Positions 7,864-16,087 of a stretch of 47,614 nt of DNA are shown here, in pieces. The notes under the pieces were generated by a model. That model made no database searches. It was not told the DNA's origin and worked only from the letters and a program-made list of their open reading frames with translations. The stretch's first letter is position 1; every line of letters begins with the position of its first letter. Origin of the DNA: Acidobacteriota bacterium (GTDB lineage: Bacteria; Acidobacteriota; Vicinamibacteria; Fen-336); NCBI GenBank assembly GCA_022340585.1, contig JAJDNS010000009.1, positions 1 to 47,614 of the forward strand, in the 5' to 3' direction. A program made the position numbers and the translations under genes.

Positions 7864-8352
7864 ATGCACGACAAGAGCATCGAGTTGCTGAACAAGGCCA
7901 TCGGCGACGAGTTGGCCGCCATCCACCAGTACATGTACTTCCACTTCCGGCTCGACGACCTCGGGTACACGCCGCTGTCGAACCTGCTCAAGCAGACCGC
8001 CATCCAGGAGATGGGCCACGCGGAGACGATCGCCGAGCGGATCCTCTTCCTGGGCGGGGAGGTGGAGATGGCGGCGAGCACGCCGGTCGAGAAGATCCAC
8101 GAGGCCGAGGCCATGCTGGAGAAGGCCAAGGCGATGGAGCAGGAGTCGATCGGCGACTACAACCGCTTCGCCATCGAGTGCGCCCAGAACGCGGACTCTG
8201 CGTCCAAGAAGCTGTTCGAGGACCTGGTCGCCGCCGAGGAAGCGCACTTCGACCAGTTCGACCGCCAGGCCCAGTTCGTGGAGCGCTTCGGTGAGCGGTA
8301 CCTGGCCCTCCAGTCCTTCCAGGGCAGGGGAGGGGAGGAGCCGCCGGCGTAG
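7864..8352 (+). CDS. bfr: Bacterioferritin
   Basis: The 162-residue product is a ferritin-like four-helix protein that stores iron in a 24-mer cage. Di-iron ferroxidase ligands are visible: E16 (GDELAAIHQY), E49 and H52 (QEMGHAE), and the later EEAH pair. M50 lies where bacterioferritins bind haem between subunits. The length is normal. It follows the peroxidase operon by 142 bases, and its own promoter is not obvious. Together with the regulator and peroxidase it makes an iron and peroxide defence block. Confidence 0.93.
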   Translation: MHDKSIELLNKAIGDELAAIHQYMYFHFRLDDLGYTPLSNLLKQTAIQEMGHAETIAERILFLGGEVEMAASTPVEKIHEAEAMLEKAKAMEQESIGDYNRFAIECAQNADSASKKLFEDLVAAEEAHFDQFDRQAQFVERFGERYLALQSFQGRGGEEPPA

Positions 8353-8362
8353 CCCAGAAGAA

Positions 8363-8388
8363 GCTCCCGGGCCCGCGAACACGGGAGC
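8363..8388. terminator. Bidirectional hairpin between bfr and the flippase gene
   Basis: GCTCCCG (8363-8369) pairs with CGGGAGC (8382-8388) around 12 bases, in the 48-base gap between convergent genes. An outer repeat CGTAGCC (8348-8354) with GGCTACG (8399-8405) covers both stop codons. No T tract. Confidence 0.45.
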
Positions 8389-8400
8389 GGAGGCGGGAGG

Positions 8401-9891
8401 CTACGTCCCGGGTCGACTTCGCAGCTGCGCCAGCACCCGCTGCGCCTGCTCCCGGATGGGCCGGTCCACCGCGAGGAGGGCCCCTCCGTACAGGGCCACC
8501 CCGGCCGCAACCCTCGCCACCAGGGTGACCAGGCGTCCCCCGGCGTCGATCTGCACCACGACGACGTACATGCCCAGGGCGAGGACCCCGGCCTTCACCA
8601 GCGCACCCCAGGGGAGGGTCACCGCCAGCTCTCGCTGGGCGAACGCGGTGGTGGCCACGAGCAGGCCTGCGTAGCTCAGCAGCGTGGCGAGGGCGGCCCC
8701 GAGGATCCCGATCCGTGGGATCAGGGCGAGATTCAGGCCGACGTTGAGGGCGGCCGCTGCCACCACGAGGGTCATGATGGTGACCGTCTTCCGGTGGAGG
8801 AACAGCCCCGCGCCGGTGAAGGCGGTGGCGCCGGAGAACACCATGCCCGCGATGACGCTCGGGAGGACGACAGCCCCGCTCGCGTACTTTTCCGAGGCGA
8901 GGAAGGGGAGCAGGTCCGAGCCGACCGCGGCGACACCGGCCATCACCGGCGCGGCCAGCAGGGCGTACTGTCGCAGGGACTGCTCGAGGAACGAGCCGGT
9001 GGCCTCGGGTCCTTCCTCCGCCCACATGCGCATGTAGATCGGCACCACGGCCTGGGCGATGGACAGGATGAAGATGCTGCGCACGTAGTCGCACATGTTG
9101 TAGGCCGCCGAGTAGAGCCCCAGGGGGCCGGTACCCAGCAGGGCCTCGATGACGTAGCGGTCGCCGACGTTCAGGATCACCCCGGCGAGCTCGTAGCCGA
9201 TCATCATCGGGACGCCGTAGGCCACCATCTGGCGCAGGAGCGCCGGTGAGAAGTGCCGTGGAGACGGGGTGGGCCTCCGGAGAACGACGAAGACGTAGAC
9301 GGCCAGAACCCCGAGGAGAAGAAGCTCGCCCACGATCAAGGCCAGGTAGAAGCCGAACACGCTGCGGGCCACGAACAGGAGCGCCACGACGATGAAGCCC
9401 AGGGTCACGTACCGGCTCATCACCCGGTAGACCATGAGGGCCTTCGTGCGCTGCTCCGCGCGCAGCAGGTTGGACAGCGCGCTCCCGGTGACCCGCACCG
9501 CGATGAGGATCGCGGTCAGGAGGAAGAGCCCCGGGATCCGGCTGTCCCGGAACCAGGCCGCGGACAGATGGGGGCTGACCACCGCCCACAGCGCCGTCCC
9601 CGCGAGCCCGGTGGCGGCCATGGTCAGGATCGCGGTGGAGTAGAAGCCCTTGAGGTCCGCGGGGCCCTTGCCGGCATCGGCTTCCCCGTGGAAGCGCACG
9701 ATGGAGTGCTGCGTCCCCATCTTGCCGACGCCGACCAGAAGCTCCAGGGTGGTCGAGACCAGGCTCAGCAGGCCGTACTCCCCGACGGTGAGCATGCGGG
9801 TGAGGAACGGGAACGAGATGGTCCCGGAGAGGGCAGACAACGCGCTGGAGAGCGTGTAGTGGGAGGTCTGGACGTAGAGCTTCTTGAGCAT
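8401..9891 (-). CDS. Polysaccharide flippase (Wzx/MATE-like)
   Basis: The 496-residue integral membrane protein has about 12-14 hydrophobic helices and the N-terminal pattern of lipid-linked oligosaccharide flippases (YTLSSALSALSGTISFPFLTR, then EYGLLSLV). It would move undecaprenyl-linked glycans across the inner membrane. A central GDRYVIEALLGTGPLGLYS segment is typical of the family. ATG 9891 is chosen because the frame upstream encodes a basic, non-membrane stretch. It is divergent from the oxidoreductase gene, with about 120 bases between them. No glycosyltransferase lies beside it, so its glycan is unknown. Confidence 0.85.
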   Translation of the reverse strand: MLKKLYVQTSHYTLSSALSALSGTISFPFLTRMLTVGEYGLLSLVSTTLELLVGVGKMGTQHSIVRFHGEADAGKGPADLKGFYSTAILTMAATGLAGTALWAVVSPHLSAAWFRDSRIPGLFLLTAILIAVRVTGSALSNLLRAEQRTKALMVYRVMSRYVTLGFIVVALLFVARSVFGFYLALIVGELLLLGVLAVYVFVVLRRPTPSPRHFSPALLRQMVAYGVPMMIGYELAGVILNVGDRYVIEALLGTGPLGLYSAAYNMCDYVRSIFILSIAQAVVPIYMRMWAEEGPEATGSFLEQSLRQYALLAAPVMAGVAAVGSDLLPFLASEKYASGAVVLPSVIAGMVFSGATAFTGAGLFLHRKTVTIMTLVVAAAALNVGLNLALIPRIGILGAALATLLSYAGLLVATTAFAQRELAVTLPWGALVKAGVLALGMYVVVVQIDAGGRLVTLVARVAAGVALYGGALLAVDRPIREQAQRVLAQLRSRPGT

Positions 9892-10012
9892 GGCCGGGGC
9901 CGAGAAGGCAAGCCTAACCCGAAGTGGGGCTCCGAGGAGGATATCCTTGGACTTCCAGTCCGGAGAGGGGCCGCCGACGTCGTCTCCTCTCGCGACCGGG
10001 AGGGCAGGGATC

Positions 10013-11119
10013 GTGGACCCAGGTATCTGTCGTTGGGGCATTCTCGGAACCGCGGGCATCGCCCGGAAGAACTGGCAGGCCATCGCCCGGGCCGGCAACG
10101 CGGCGCTCACCGCCGTGGCGAGCCGCAGCCTCGATCGTGGCCAGGCCTTCGTCGCCGAGTGTCAGAGGTGCTGTCCGGTGCCGAGCGCGCCCGCTGCGGT
10201 GGGGAGCTACGACGAGCTCCTCGCCCGGGGCGACGTCGACGCGGTCTACATCCCGCTCCCCACCGGGGTGCGGAAGGAGTGGGTGATCCGGGCCGCCGAG
10301 GCCGGCAAGCACGTCCTCGTCGAGAAGCCGGTGGGAGTGACCGCCGCCGACGTGCGCGACATGCTCGCCGCGTGCGACCGTCACCGCGTCCAGCTCATGG
10401 ACGGCGTGATGTTCATGCACAGCCGGCGCCTCGACGCGCTGCGGCGAACCCTCGACGACGGGGAGAGCGTCGGCCGGCTCCGCCGCATCGTCGCGCAGTT
10501 CAGCTTCAACGCCCCCGAGGGGTTCGAGGAGGAGAACATCCGCGGCGACAGCCGGCTCGAGCCCCACGGCTGCCTGGGGGACCTCGGCTGGTACACCATC
10601 CGCTTCGCGCTGTGGGTCATGAGGTTCGAGATGCCCACGCAGGTCACCGCCCGGCTCCTCGCCGAGGCCGGTCGGCCCGGCGGCCCGGGCAAGGTCCCGT
10701 TCGAGGTGTCCGGGGAGCTTCTCTTTCCCGGCGACGTGTCGGCCAGCTTCTACTGCTCGTTCCGGGCCGAGAACCAGCAATGGGCGAACGTGAGCGGCAC
10801 CCGGGGCCTCGTCCACATCCCCGACTTCGTGCTCCCGTTCTTCGGCGACGAGGTGCGGTTCGAGGTCACCAACTCCGCCTTCGACGTCCAGGGCTGCGAG
10901 TTTCACATGCAGCGCCGCACCCGGTCGGTCGTCGTTCCCGAGTACAGCAACAGCCACCCGACCGCCCAGGAGGCCAACCTCTTCCGGACGTTCTCCAGCC
11001 TCGTCACCAGCGGTCGCCTCGACCCCCACTGGGGCGAGATCGCCCTTGCCACCCAGCGGGTGATGGACGCGTGCGTGGAGTCGGCGAAGGAGGGCCGCCC
11101 CGTGGGGCTCGGGGCGTGA
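10013..11119 (+). CDS. Gfo/Idh/MocA-family NAD(P)-dependent oxidoreductase
   Basis: The 368-residue product has an N-terminal Rossmann fold (WGILGTAGIARKNW) binding NAD(P), then DAVYIPLPTG and VEKPVG, where the EKP Lys is the usual catalytic residue. The C-terminal alpha/beta domain carries PHGCLGDLGWYTIR. Members oxidise or reduce sugars and related polyols; the substrate is not predictable here. GTG 10013 lies 6 bases after GGGAGGGCAGG. An in-frame upstream ATG at 9884 would add a disordered extension overlapping the flippase start, so it is rejected. Confidence 0.85.
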   Translation: MDPGICRWGILGTAGIARKNWQAIARAGNAALTAVASRSLDRGQAFVAECQRCCPVPSAPAAVGSYDELLARGDVDAVYIPLPTGVRKEWVIRAAEAGKHVLVEKPVGVTAADVRDMLAACDRHRVQLMDGVMFMHSRRLDALRRTLDDGESVGRLRRIVAQFSFNAPEGFEEENIRGDSRLEPHGCLGDLGWYTIRFALWVMRFEMPTQVTARLLAEAGRPGGPGKVPFEVSGELLFPGDVSASFYCSFRAENQQWANVSGTRGLVHIPDFVLPFFGDEVRFEVTNSAFDVQGCEFHMQRRTRSVVVPEYSNSHPTAQEANLFRTFSSLVTSGRLDPHWGEIALATQRVMDACVESAKEGRPVGLGA

Positions 11120-11169
11120 CGAAGTCCGCCCATGACCCCGAGGCAATGGAGAAACATGAAACCCGGTTT

Positions 11170-11199
11170 CACATCACTCGGTCCGGACCGAGTGATGTG
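11170..11199. terminator. 30-bp perfect palindrome between convergent genes
   Basis: Two 15-base arms (11170-11184 and 11185-11199; arm CACATCACTCGGTCC) are exactly complementary with no spacer. The palindrome sits in the 169-base gap between the oxidoreductase gene and the 3' end of the arginine operon. It is a likely bidirectional terminator. The flanks carry only short T runs in each direction (GGGTTTGG and the reverse). Confidence 0.55.
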
Positions 11200-11288
11200 G
11201 GTTTGGACGTCAGTGCCAGGAAGGTCCGGGGCTCGTGCAGGGTTCCGACGGCGGACGGTGCCCTGCGAATCCAACCGGGACGTCGCGC

Positions 11289-12662
11289 CTAGCCCTGGAG
11301 CGCCTCCAGGGCTCCGGCGAGCGAAGCGCGCACGGCGTCGGGAGCGGTGCCCCCGGGGAGCGACTTCGCCCGCACGGCCTCGTCGGGGTCGAACAGCTGG
11401 TCGAGACGCGCGGCCACGGCGGGCGAGGTCTCCTTCAACCCCTTGGCCGCGGTGTCTCGCAGGGACCGTCCCCCCTTCCGGGCCTCGGCCACCAGCGCCC
11501 CCACGACCCCGTGGGCCTTGCGGAAGGGCATCCCCTCACGCGCCAGGGCCACGGCCAGCCCGGCGGCCATCATCTCCTCGCCGGCGGCGGCCGCCCGCAT
11601 CGCGTCTGGACGCTGTGAGAGCCCGGCGATCACCCCGGCCATGATCGCCACCGATCCCAGGGCGGCGTCGGCGGCGTCGAAGACCGCTTCCTTGTCCTCC
11701 TGCAGGTCCTTCTGGTAGCCGGCGGGGAGGCCCTTGAGGAGGGCCAGCAGGCGCACCAGGTCCCCGTCCACCCGGGCCGCCTTGCCCCGGACGAGCTCGA
11801 GGGAGTCCGGGTTCTTCTTCTGGGGCATGAGGCTGGAGCCGGTGGTGAACGCCTCGGGCAGCTCCACGAATCCGTGCTCGGGGCCGGCGAAGTGGATGAA
11901 GTCCTCGGCGAGGCGGGCCAGGTGTGTCTGGAGCATGGCGCAGGCGGAGACGAACTCCACCGCGAAGTCCCGGTCCATCACCGCGTCGAGGGCGTTGGGG
12001 GAAACGGCCTCGAACCCCAGCTCGTGGGCCATCGCCTTCCGGTCCAGGTCCAGCGCCGACCCCGCCAGAGCCCCCGAGCCCAGGGGGAGGACGTTCACCC
12101 GCCCCCGGGCGTCTCGTAGCCGCTGGTCGTCCCGCACCAGGGCCCAGGCGTGGGCCGCGGCGAAGTGACCGAAGGTGACCGGCTCGGCGGCTCGGGTGTG
12201 GGTGAAGCCGGGCATGACGGTGTCCGCCCCGGCCTGTCCCTGCTCGACGAGTGCGGCGACCACGGCCCGCAGTCCCCCGCGGAGCCGGTCGATCGTCCCC
12301 CGGACCCACAGGCGCAGCGCGGTCACCGTCTGCTCGTTGCGGCTCCGGCCGAGGTGAGCCTGTCCGGCCAGGTCGCCGACCACCTCGCCCAGGCGCTCCT
12401 CGACGAAGCTGTGCACGTCCTCGACGTCGAGGTCCCGGTAGTCCGGCTCTTTCAGCGAGCGCTCGAACACGGTGTCGAGTCCCCGGTCCAGCGTCTCGGC
12501 GTCGGCGACGGGAATCGCCCCGCAGCGCCCGAGGGCGCGGACGAACGCCTTCGACGCCGCGATCTCCTCGGCGAGGAGCCGTCGGTCGAAGGAGAAGGAT
12601 CGATTGAACTCCCAGAACGCGGCGTCGGGTCCCGCGGAGTAGTTGCCGCCCCAGAGCTTCAT
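11289..12662 (-). CDS. argH: Argininosuccinate lyase
   Basis: The 457-residue enzyme splits argininosuccinate to arginine and fumarate, the last step of arginine synthesis. It has the fumarase/aspartase superfamily signature GSSLMPQKKNPDS, with the catalytic Ser on its loop. The N-terminal MKLWGGNYSAGPDAAFWEFN and HTRAAEPVTFGH segments are also typical. Length is normal. It is the last gene of the operon; its ATG overlaps the stop of the glycosidase gene (12659-12662). Confidence 0.95.
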   Translation of the reverse strand: MKLWGGNYSAGPDAAFWEFNRSFSFDRRLLAEEIAASKAFVRALGRCGAIPVADAETLDRGLDTVFERSLKEPDYRDLDVEDVHSFVEERLGEVVGDLAGQAHLGRSRNEQTVTALRLWVRGTIDRLRGGLRAVVAALVEQGQAGADTVMPGFTHTRAAEPVTFGHFAAAHAWALVRDDQRLRDARGRVNVLPLGSGALAGSALDLDRKAMAHELGFEAVSPNALDAVMDRDFAVEFVSACAMLQTHLARLAEDFIHFAGPEHGFVELPEAFTTGSSLMPQKKNPDSLELVRGKAARVDGDLVRLLALLKGLPAGYQKDLQEDKEAVFDAADAALGSVAIMAGVIAGLSQRPDAMRAAAAGEEMMAAGLAVALAREGMPFRKAHGVVGALVAEARKGGRSLRDTAAKGLKETSPAVAARLDQLFDPDEAVRAKSLPGGTAPDAVRASLAGALEALQG

Positions 12663-14887
12663 GTCTGCCTCGTCGTGGTCTCTTCCACCATGAACGCGCG
12701 GGCGTCGCCCGCTTCCAGCCGAACCGTAAGTCGATCCCCTTCCTCGCCGCGGCGGGTCGGGCGCTCGGTGTCGGTCTCGATCTCCACCGCGCGGCCGAGC
12801 CGTCGGCCGGGGAGGGTGACCGTCACCTCGTTCGCCCGAGCCTCGGCGTTGAGCACGACGAGCAGGTGGCGGTCTCCGGCTCCCTCCAGGAGCCGCGCCT
12901 CGACCACGCGCCCCTCGCGCCTCTCCACGACCGCCGGACGCTCGGCGCCAGCGGCGAGGGCGAAGTCGGCGGCGAGGGTGGCCAGGGCCTCGTCCCCGAA
13001 GGGATCCCGGGGGATGGGGAACGAGCCGAAGTAGAGGGCCACCCCTTCGCCGAAGGGGTGGACCACGGCCACGGGCCGGCCCCGCTCGTCCTCGGCCAGG
13101 ACCTGCGCCTCGCCGGCGGGGTGCAGCGAAACCGAGTAGCGGTAGCCCTCGAGCTTCGCCCCCGGCCGCAGCAGACCGCCCGGGCGCAGGGCGTCGAGGA
13201 CCCGGTACCGCGGCCGGCCGGTGATGACGGTGTCCCAGGCCTCACCGAAGTTGCTCACCGGGCGGTCGTCGGGGGAGAAGACGGGCTCGACCACGTCTTC
13301 GATGACCCCGAAGACCTCGTCGAGGCCGTGGCCGGGCACCGGCACCTGCCCGAAGCCCTGCTCGTCCTTGGCCGCGCAGAAGAGCCCCGAGAGCGCGAAG
13401 CCGCCGCCCGCCACCCACTCCCGCACCGCGTCCGCGGTGCGCCGGGAGAGGGCGTAGGCGAAGGGCAGCACCAGGACCCGGTAGTCGGCGAGGCCGCCCA
13501 GGATCTCCTCCTCCGAGACGAAGTCGACGCCGAAGCCCTGGCTGCGGAAGAGGGCGTGGGCTCCCCGCTGGGCCTCGACCACCAGCGCATCGTTGCTCTC
13601 GCCGGTGGCCAGGATGCGCGAGACCGGGCTGTCGAGGATCGCCACCGTCGACGGTGGGGGCCGCAACGACAGCGCCCACTCGGCGTTGGCGTCGAGGGCC
13701 CGGGCGATGGCCCCGGCGCGCCGGGCCCGGTCGGACACCGCCCCGTCCCGGCTGGAGAAGCCGTGCCCCCCCACCTCGAGGCCCCCCTGGTGGGGCCGCC
13801 AGTTCCAGTACTGGAGACATTTCGCTCCCTGGGCCACCACCTGCCAGGTGAAGCGAGCGATGTCGGCGGCCGAGACCGTGGGGCCCCAGTTGGTCAGGCC
13901 CCAGGCGTTCTGTCCCGCGCGCATCTCCCAGATCCAGAACGGCTTCCCCTTGCCCGACGAGCGGTGGAAATCCTGAAGGTAGTTGCCGATGGCGTAGTCC
14001 CCGGGGGCGTTGCTCGTGAACATGCTGGTCCCCACCACGTCCATGGCCTCGTTGATGCGCCACGGGTCCTGGGCGTTCCAGGCCGGGTCGACCTCGTAGC
14101 TCTGATCGGAGACCACGGCCTCGGGAAGAACCTCCCGCACGCAGGCCGCCTTGAAGTGCAGGTAGTCGGTCATCACGTCCCGCACGTGCAGCCGCCAGTC
14201 GAGCCAGGGGACCTGGTTGACGAGCATGGGGTTCGCGCGGAAGAAACGCGCCCTCACCGGCCGGATCTCGTCGAAGCCGCGGTAGTGGTCGCGCCAGGCC
14301 CGGTTGAGGGCCGCGATGTCGCCGTAGCGCCGCTCCAGCCAGCGGGGGAACGCCGCCACCACCTCGGCGTTGTAGTCGAAGAGGCGATCGGCGGCGTCGT
14401 TGGTGTCGGGCTTGGCGATCCACTGGAAGCCCGACTCGATCCCCACGTTGAACCCGCGCACCTCCGCCCTCCGGCCGTACCGCTCCACCACCGCGCGGAT
14501 GTAGGGCCGCATGGCCTCGCGGGCCCGGGTGCTGCCCACGCTGGCCGTCTGTCCGGTCCACCCGCTGGCCGCGACCGCCGCCGTCTCCGGGTGCCGCTCG
14601 GTGAGCCAGCGGGGGGTGAGCTCGGCGAAGAGCCAGACGAAGACCATCAGGTCGAGCTCTTCGCACAGCTCCTGCACGATGTCGGTGCGCGAGAAATCGT
14701 ACGCGCCCGGGACCGCCTCGAGGTCGGCCCAGCCGCACTCGTTGACGAAGGAGTTGAAGCCGGCCGCCTTCATCGCGGTGAGCTCCTCCCGGAGGAAGTC
14801 GCGGTACTCGTCGCCGTCCGTGGGAGGGGACTGCTTGAGGTGGGTCGCGTGGTGGATGCAGCCGACCGGGAAGCGGGCCTCGCTCAT
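12659..14887 (-). CDS. GH42-like glycoside hydrolase (beta-galactosidase-like)
   Basis: The 742-residue product has a TIM-barrel domain (about 1-400), then a middle domain resembling the GH42 glutamine-amidotransferase-like trimerisation domain (about 405-620) and a C-terminal beta domain. E321 in FWIWEMRAGQNAWG matches the GH42 nucleophile context (E..P.QVNW type). E151 in FNVGIESGFQW is the best candidate for the acid/base, although the usual NE pair is replaced. There is no signal peptide, so it is probably cytoplasmic. It lies inside the arginine operon: 9 bases after argJ and overlapping argH by 4 bases. Substrate unknown; a beta-galactoside is only a family-based guess. Confidence 0.75.
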   Translation of the reverse strand: MSEARFPVGCIHHATHLKQSPPTDGDEYRDFLREELTAMKAAGFNSFVNECGWADLEAVPGAYDFSRTDIVQELCEELDLMVFVWLFAELTPRWLTERHPETAAVAASGWTGQTASVGSTRAREAMRPYIRAVVERYGRRAEVRGFNVGIESGFQWIAKPDTNDAADRLFDYNAEVVAAFPRWLERRYGDIAALNRAWRDHYRGFDEIRPVRARFFRANPMLVNQVPWLDWRLHVRDVMTDYLHFKAACVREVLPEAVVSDQSYEVDPAWNAQDPWRINEAMDVVGTSMFTSNAPGDYAIGNYLQDFHRSSGKGKPFWIWEMRAGQNAWGLTNWGPTVSAADIARFTWQVVAQGAKCLQYWNWRPHQGGLEVGGHGFSSRDGAVSDRARRAGAIARALDANAEWALSLRPPPSTVAILDSPVSRILATGESNDALVVEAQRGAHALFRSQGFGVDFVSEEEILGGLADYRVLVLPFAYALSRRTADAVREWVAGGGFALSGLFCAAKDEQGFGQVPVPGHGLDEVFGVIEDVVEPVFSPDDRPVSNFGEAWDTVITGRPRYRVLDALRPGGLLRPGAKLEGYRYSVSLHPAGEAQVLAEDERGRPVAVVHPFGEGVALYFGSFPIPRDPFGDEALATLAADFALAAGAERPAVVERREGRVVEARLLEGAGDRHLLVVLNAEARANEVTVTLPGRRLGRAVEIETDTERPTRRGEEGDRLTVRLEAGDARAFMVEETTTRQT

Positions 14888-14896
14888 CAGGCGACC

Positions 14897-16087
14897 TCAG
14901 GTCCGGTAGTGGGCGTTGATGTCCACGTAGCGGTGGGAGAGGTCGGAGGTCCACATCCAGCCCGCGGCCTCACCCTCCCCCAGGCGGATGCGGAGGCGAA
15001 CGGGGTGCTCCTCCAGGGCCGCCGCCGCGTCCTTCTCCTCGTACTCTCGGGCGGCCCCGTTCTCCGCCACCCAGACGTCGCCGATCCAGATCGAGACCCG
15101 GTCGCCGTCGAGGGCCACCCCGGCGCGCCCGGTGGCGGCGAGGATGCGTCCCCAGTTGGGATCGCCGCCGTACAGAGCGGTCTTCACCAGGGGCGACTCG
15201 GCCACGACGCGGGCGATGCGGTCGGCCTCGTCCTCGGTGCGGGCCCCCTCCACCCGCACCTCGGCCACCCGGGTGGCGCCCTCTCCGTCGCGGACGAGCA
15301 TCTCCGCCAGGCGCCGGGCCAGGGTGGTGAGGGCGGCGCCGAAGGCCTCGTAGTCCCGCCCCTCGCCCTCGATCGCCGGTGCGCCGGCGGCGCCGCTGGC
15401 CAGGACCACCGCACAGTCGTTGGTGGAGGTGTCTCCGTCCACCGTGATGCGGTTCAGGCTCTCGCCCACCGCCGCGACAAGAGCCCGGTGCAGCAGCGGG
15501 GGAGTCAGCGCGGCGTCGGTGGTGAAGAAGGCCAGCATCGTGGCCATGTTCGGGGCGATCATCCCGGCCCCCTTGGCCATGCCTCCCACCGTGCAGGGCC
15601 TGCCGCCCACGGTGAACGACACCGACGCCTCCTTCGGCCTGGTGTCGGTGGTCATGATGGCGCGGGCCGCTTCGCTCCCCTGGTCCGGCGCCAGGCGCCG
15701 GGCCGCCGCGGCGATGCCCGACCGCACCTTGTCCATGGGCAGACGCACGCCGATGACCCCGGTCGAGGCCACCACGACCTCGCCGGGAGGGCATCCCACC
15801 GCGCGGGCGGTGAGGTCGACCATCTCCCGGGCGTCGGCCCGCCCCGCCGGTCCCGTCGCCGCGTTGGCGCAACCGGAGTTCACCACCACGGCGCGGGCGC
15901 GGCCGGAGGCGAGGTGCTCGCGGGCCACCGCCACCGGCGGCGCCGACGTCCGGCTCGTGGTGAAGACCCCTGCGGCCGCGCACGTCTCGTCGGCCACCAG
16001 GAGCGCCAGGTCCAGGCCGGTGTCCTTGATCCCGGCCTCGACCCCCGCGGCCCGGAAGCCCCGGGGGGCGGTGACGCCGGTCGTCAC
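14897..16087 (-). CDS. argJ: Bifunctional ornithine acetyltransferase / N-acetylglutamate synthase
   Basis: The 396-residue enzyme moves the acetyl group from N-acetylornithine to glutamate, closing the cyclic arginine pathway. The self-cleavage site KGAGMIAPNMATML is present; cleavage before the Thr creates the alpha and beta chains and the nucleophile. NGDTSTNDC-like (VDGDTSTNDC) and GDPNWGRI segments are typical. GTG 16087 overlaps the argG stop (GTGA 16084-16087) and gives the normal length; the frame is open far upstream but that part lies over argG in another frame. Whether it also makes N-acetylglutamate from acetyl-CoA cannot be read from sequence. Confidence 0.93.
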   Translation of the reverse strand: MTTGVTAPRGFRAAGVEAGIKDTGLDLALLVADETCAAAGVFTTSRTSAPPVAVAREHLASGRARAVVVNSGCANAATGPAGRADAREMVDLTARAVGCPPGEVVVASTGVIGVRLPMDKVRSGIAAAARRLAPDQGSEAARAIMTTDTRPKEASVSFTVGGRPCTVGGMAKGAGMIAPNMATMLAFFTTDAALTPPLLHRALVAAVGESLNRITVDGDTSTNDCAVVLASGAAGAPAIEGEGRDYEAFGAALTTLARRLAEMLVRDGEGATRVAEVRVEGARTEDEADRIARVVAESPLVKTALYGGDPNWGRILAATGRAGVALDGDRVSIWIGDVWVAENGAAREYEEKDAAAALEEHPVRLRIRLGEGEAAGWMWTSDLSHRYVDINAHYRT

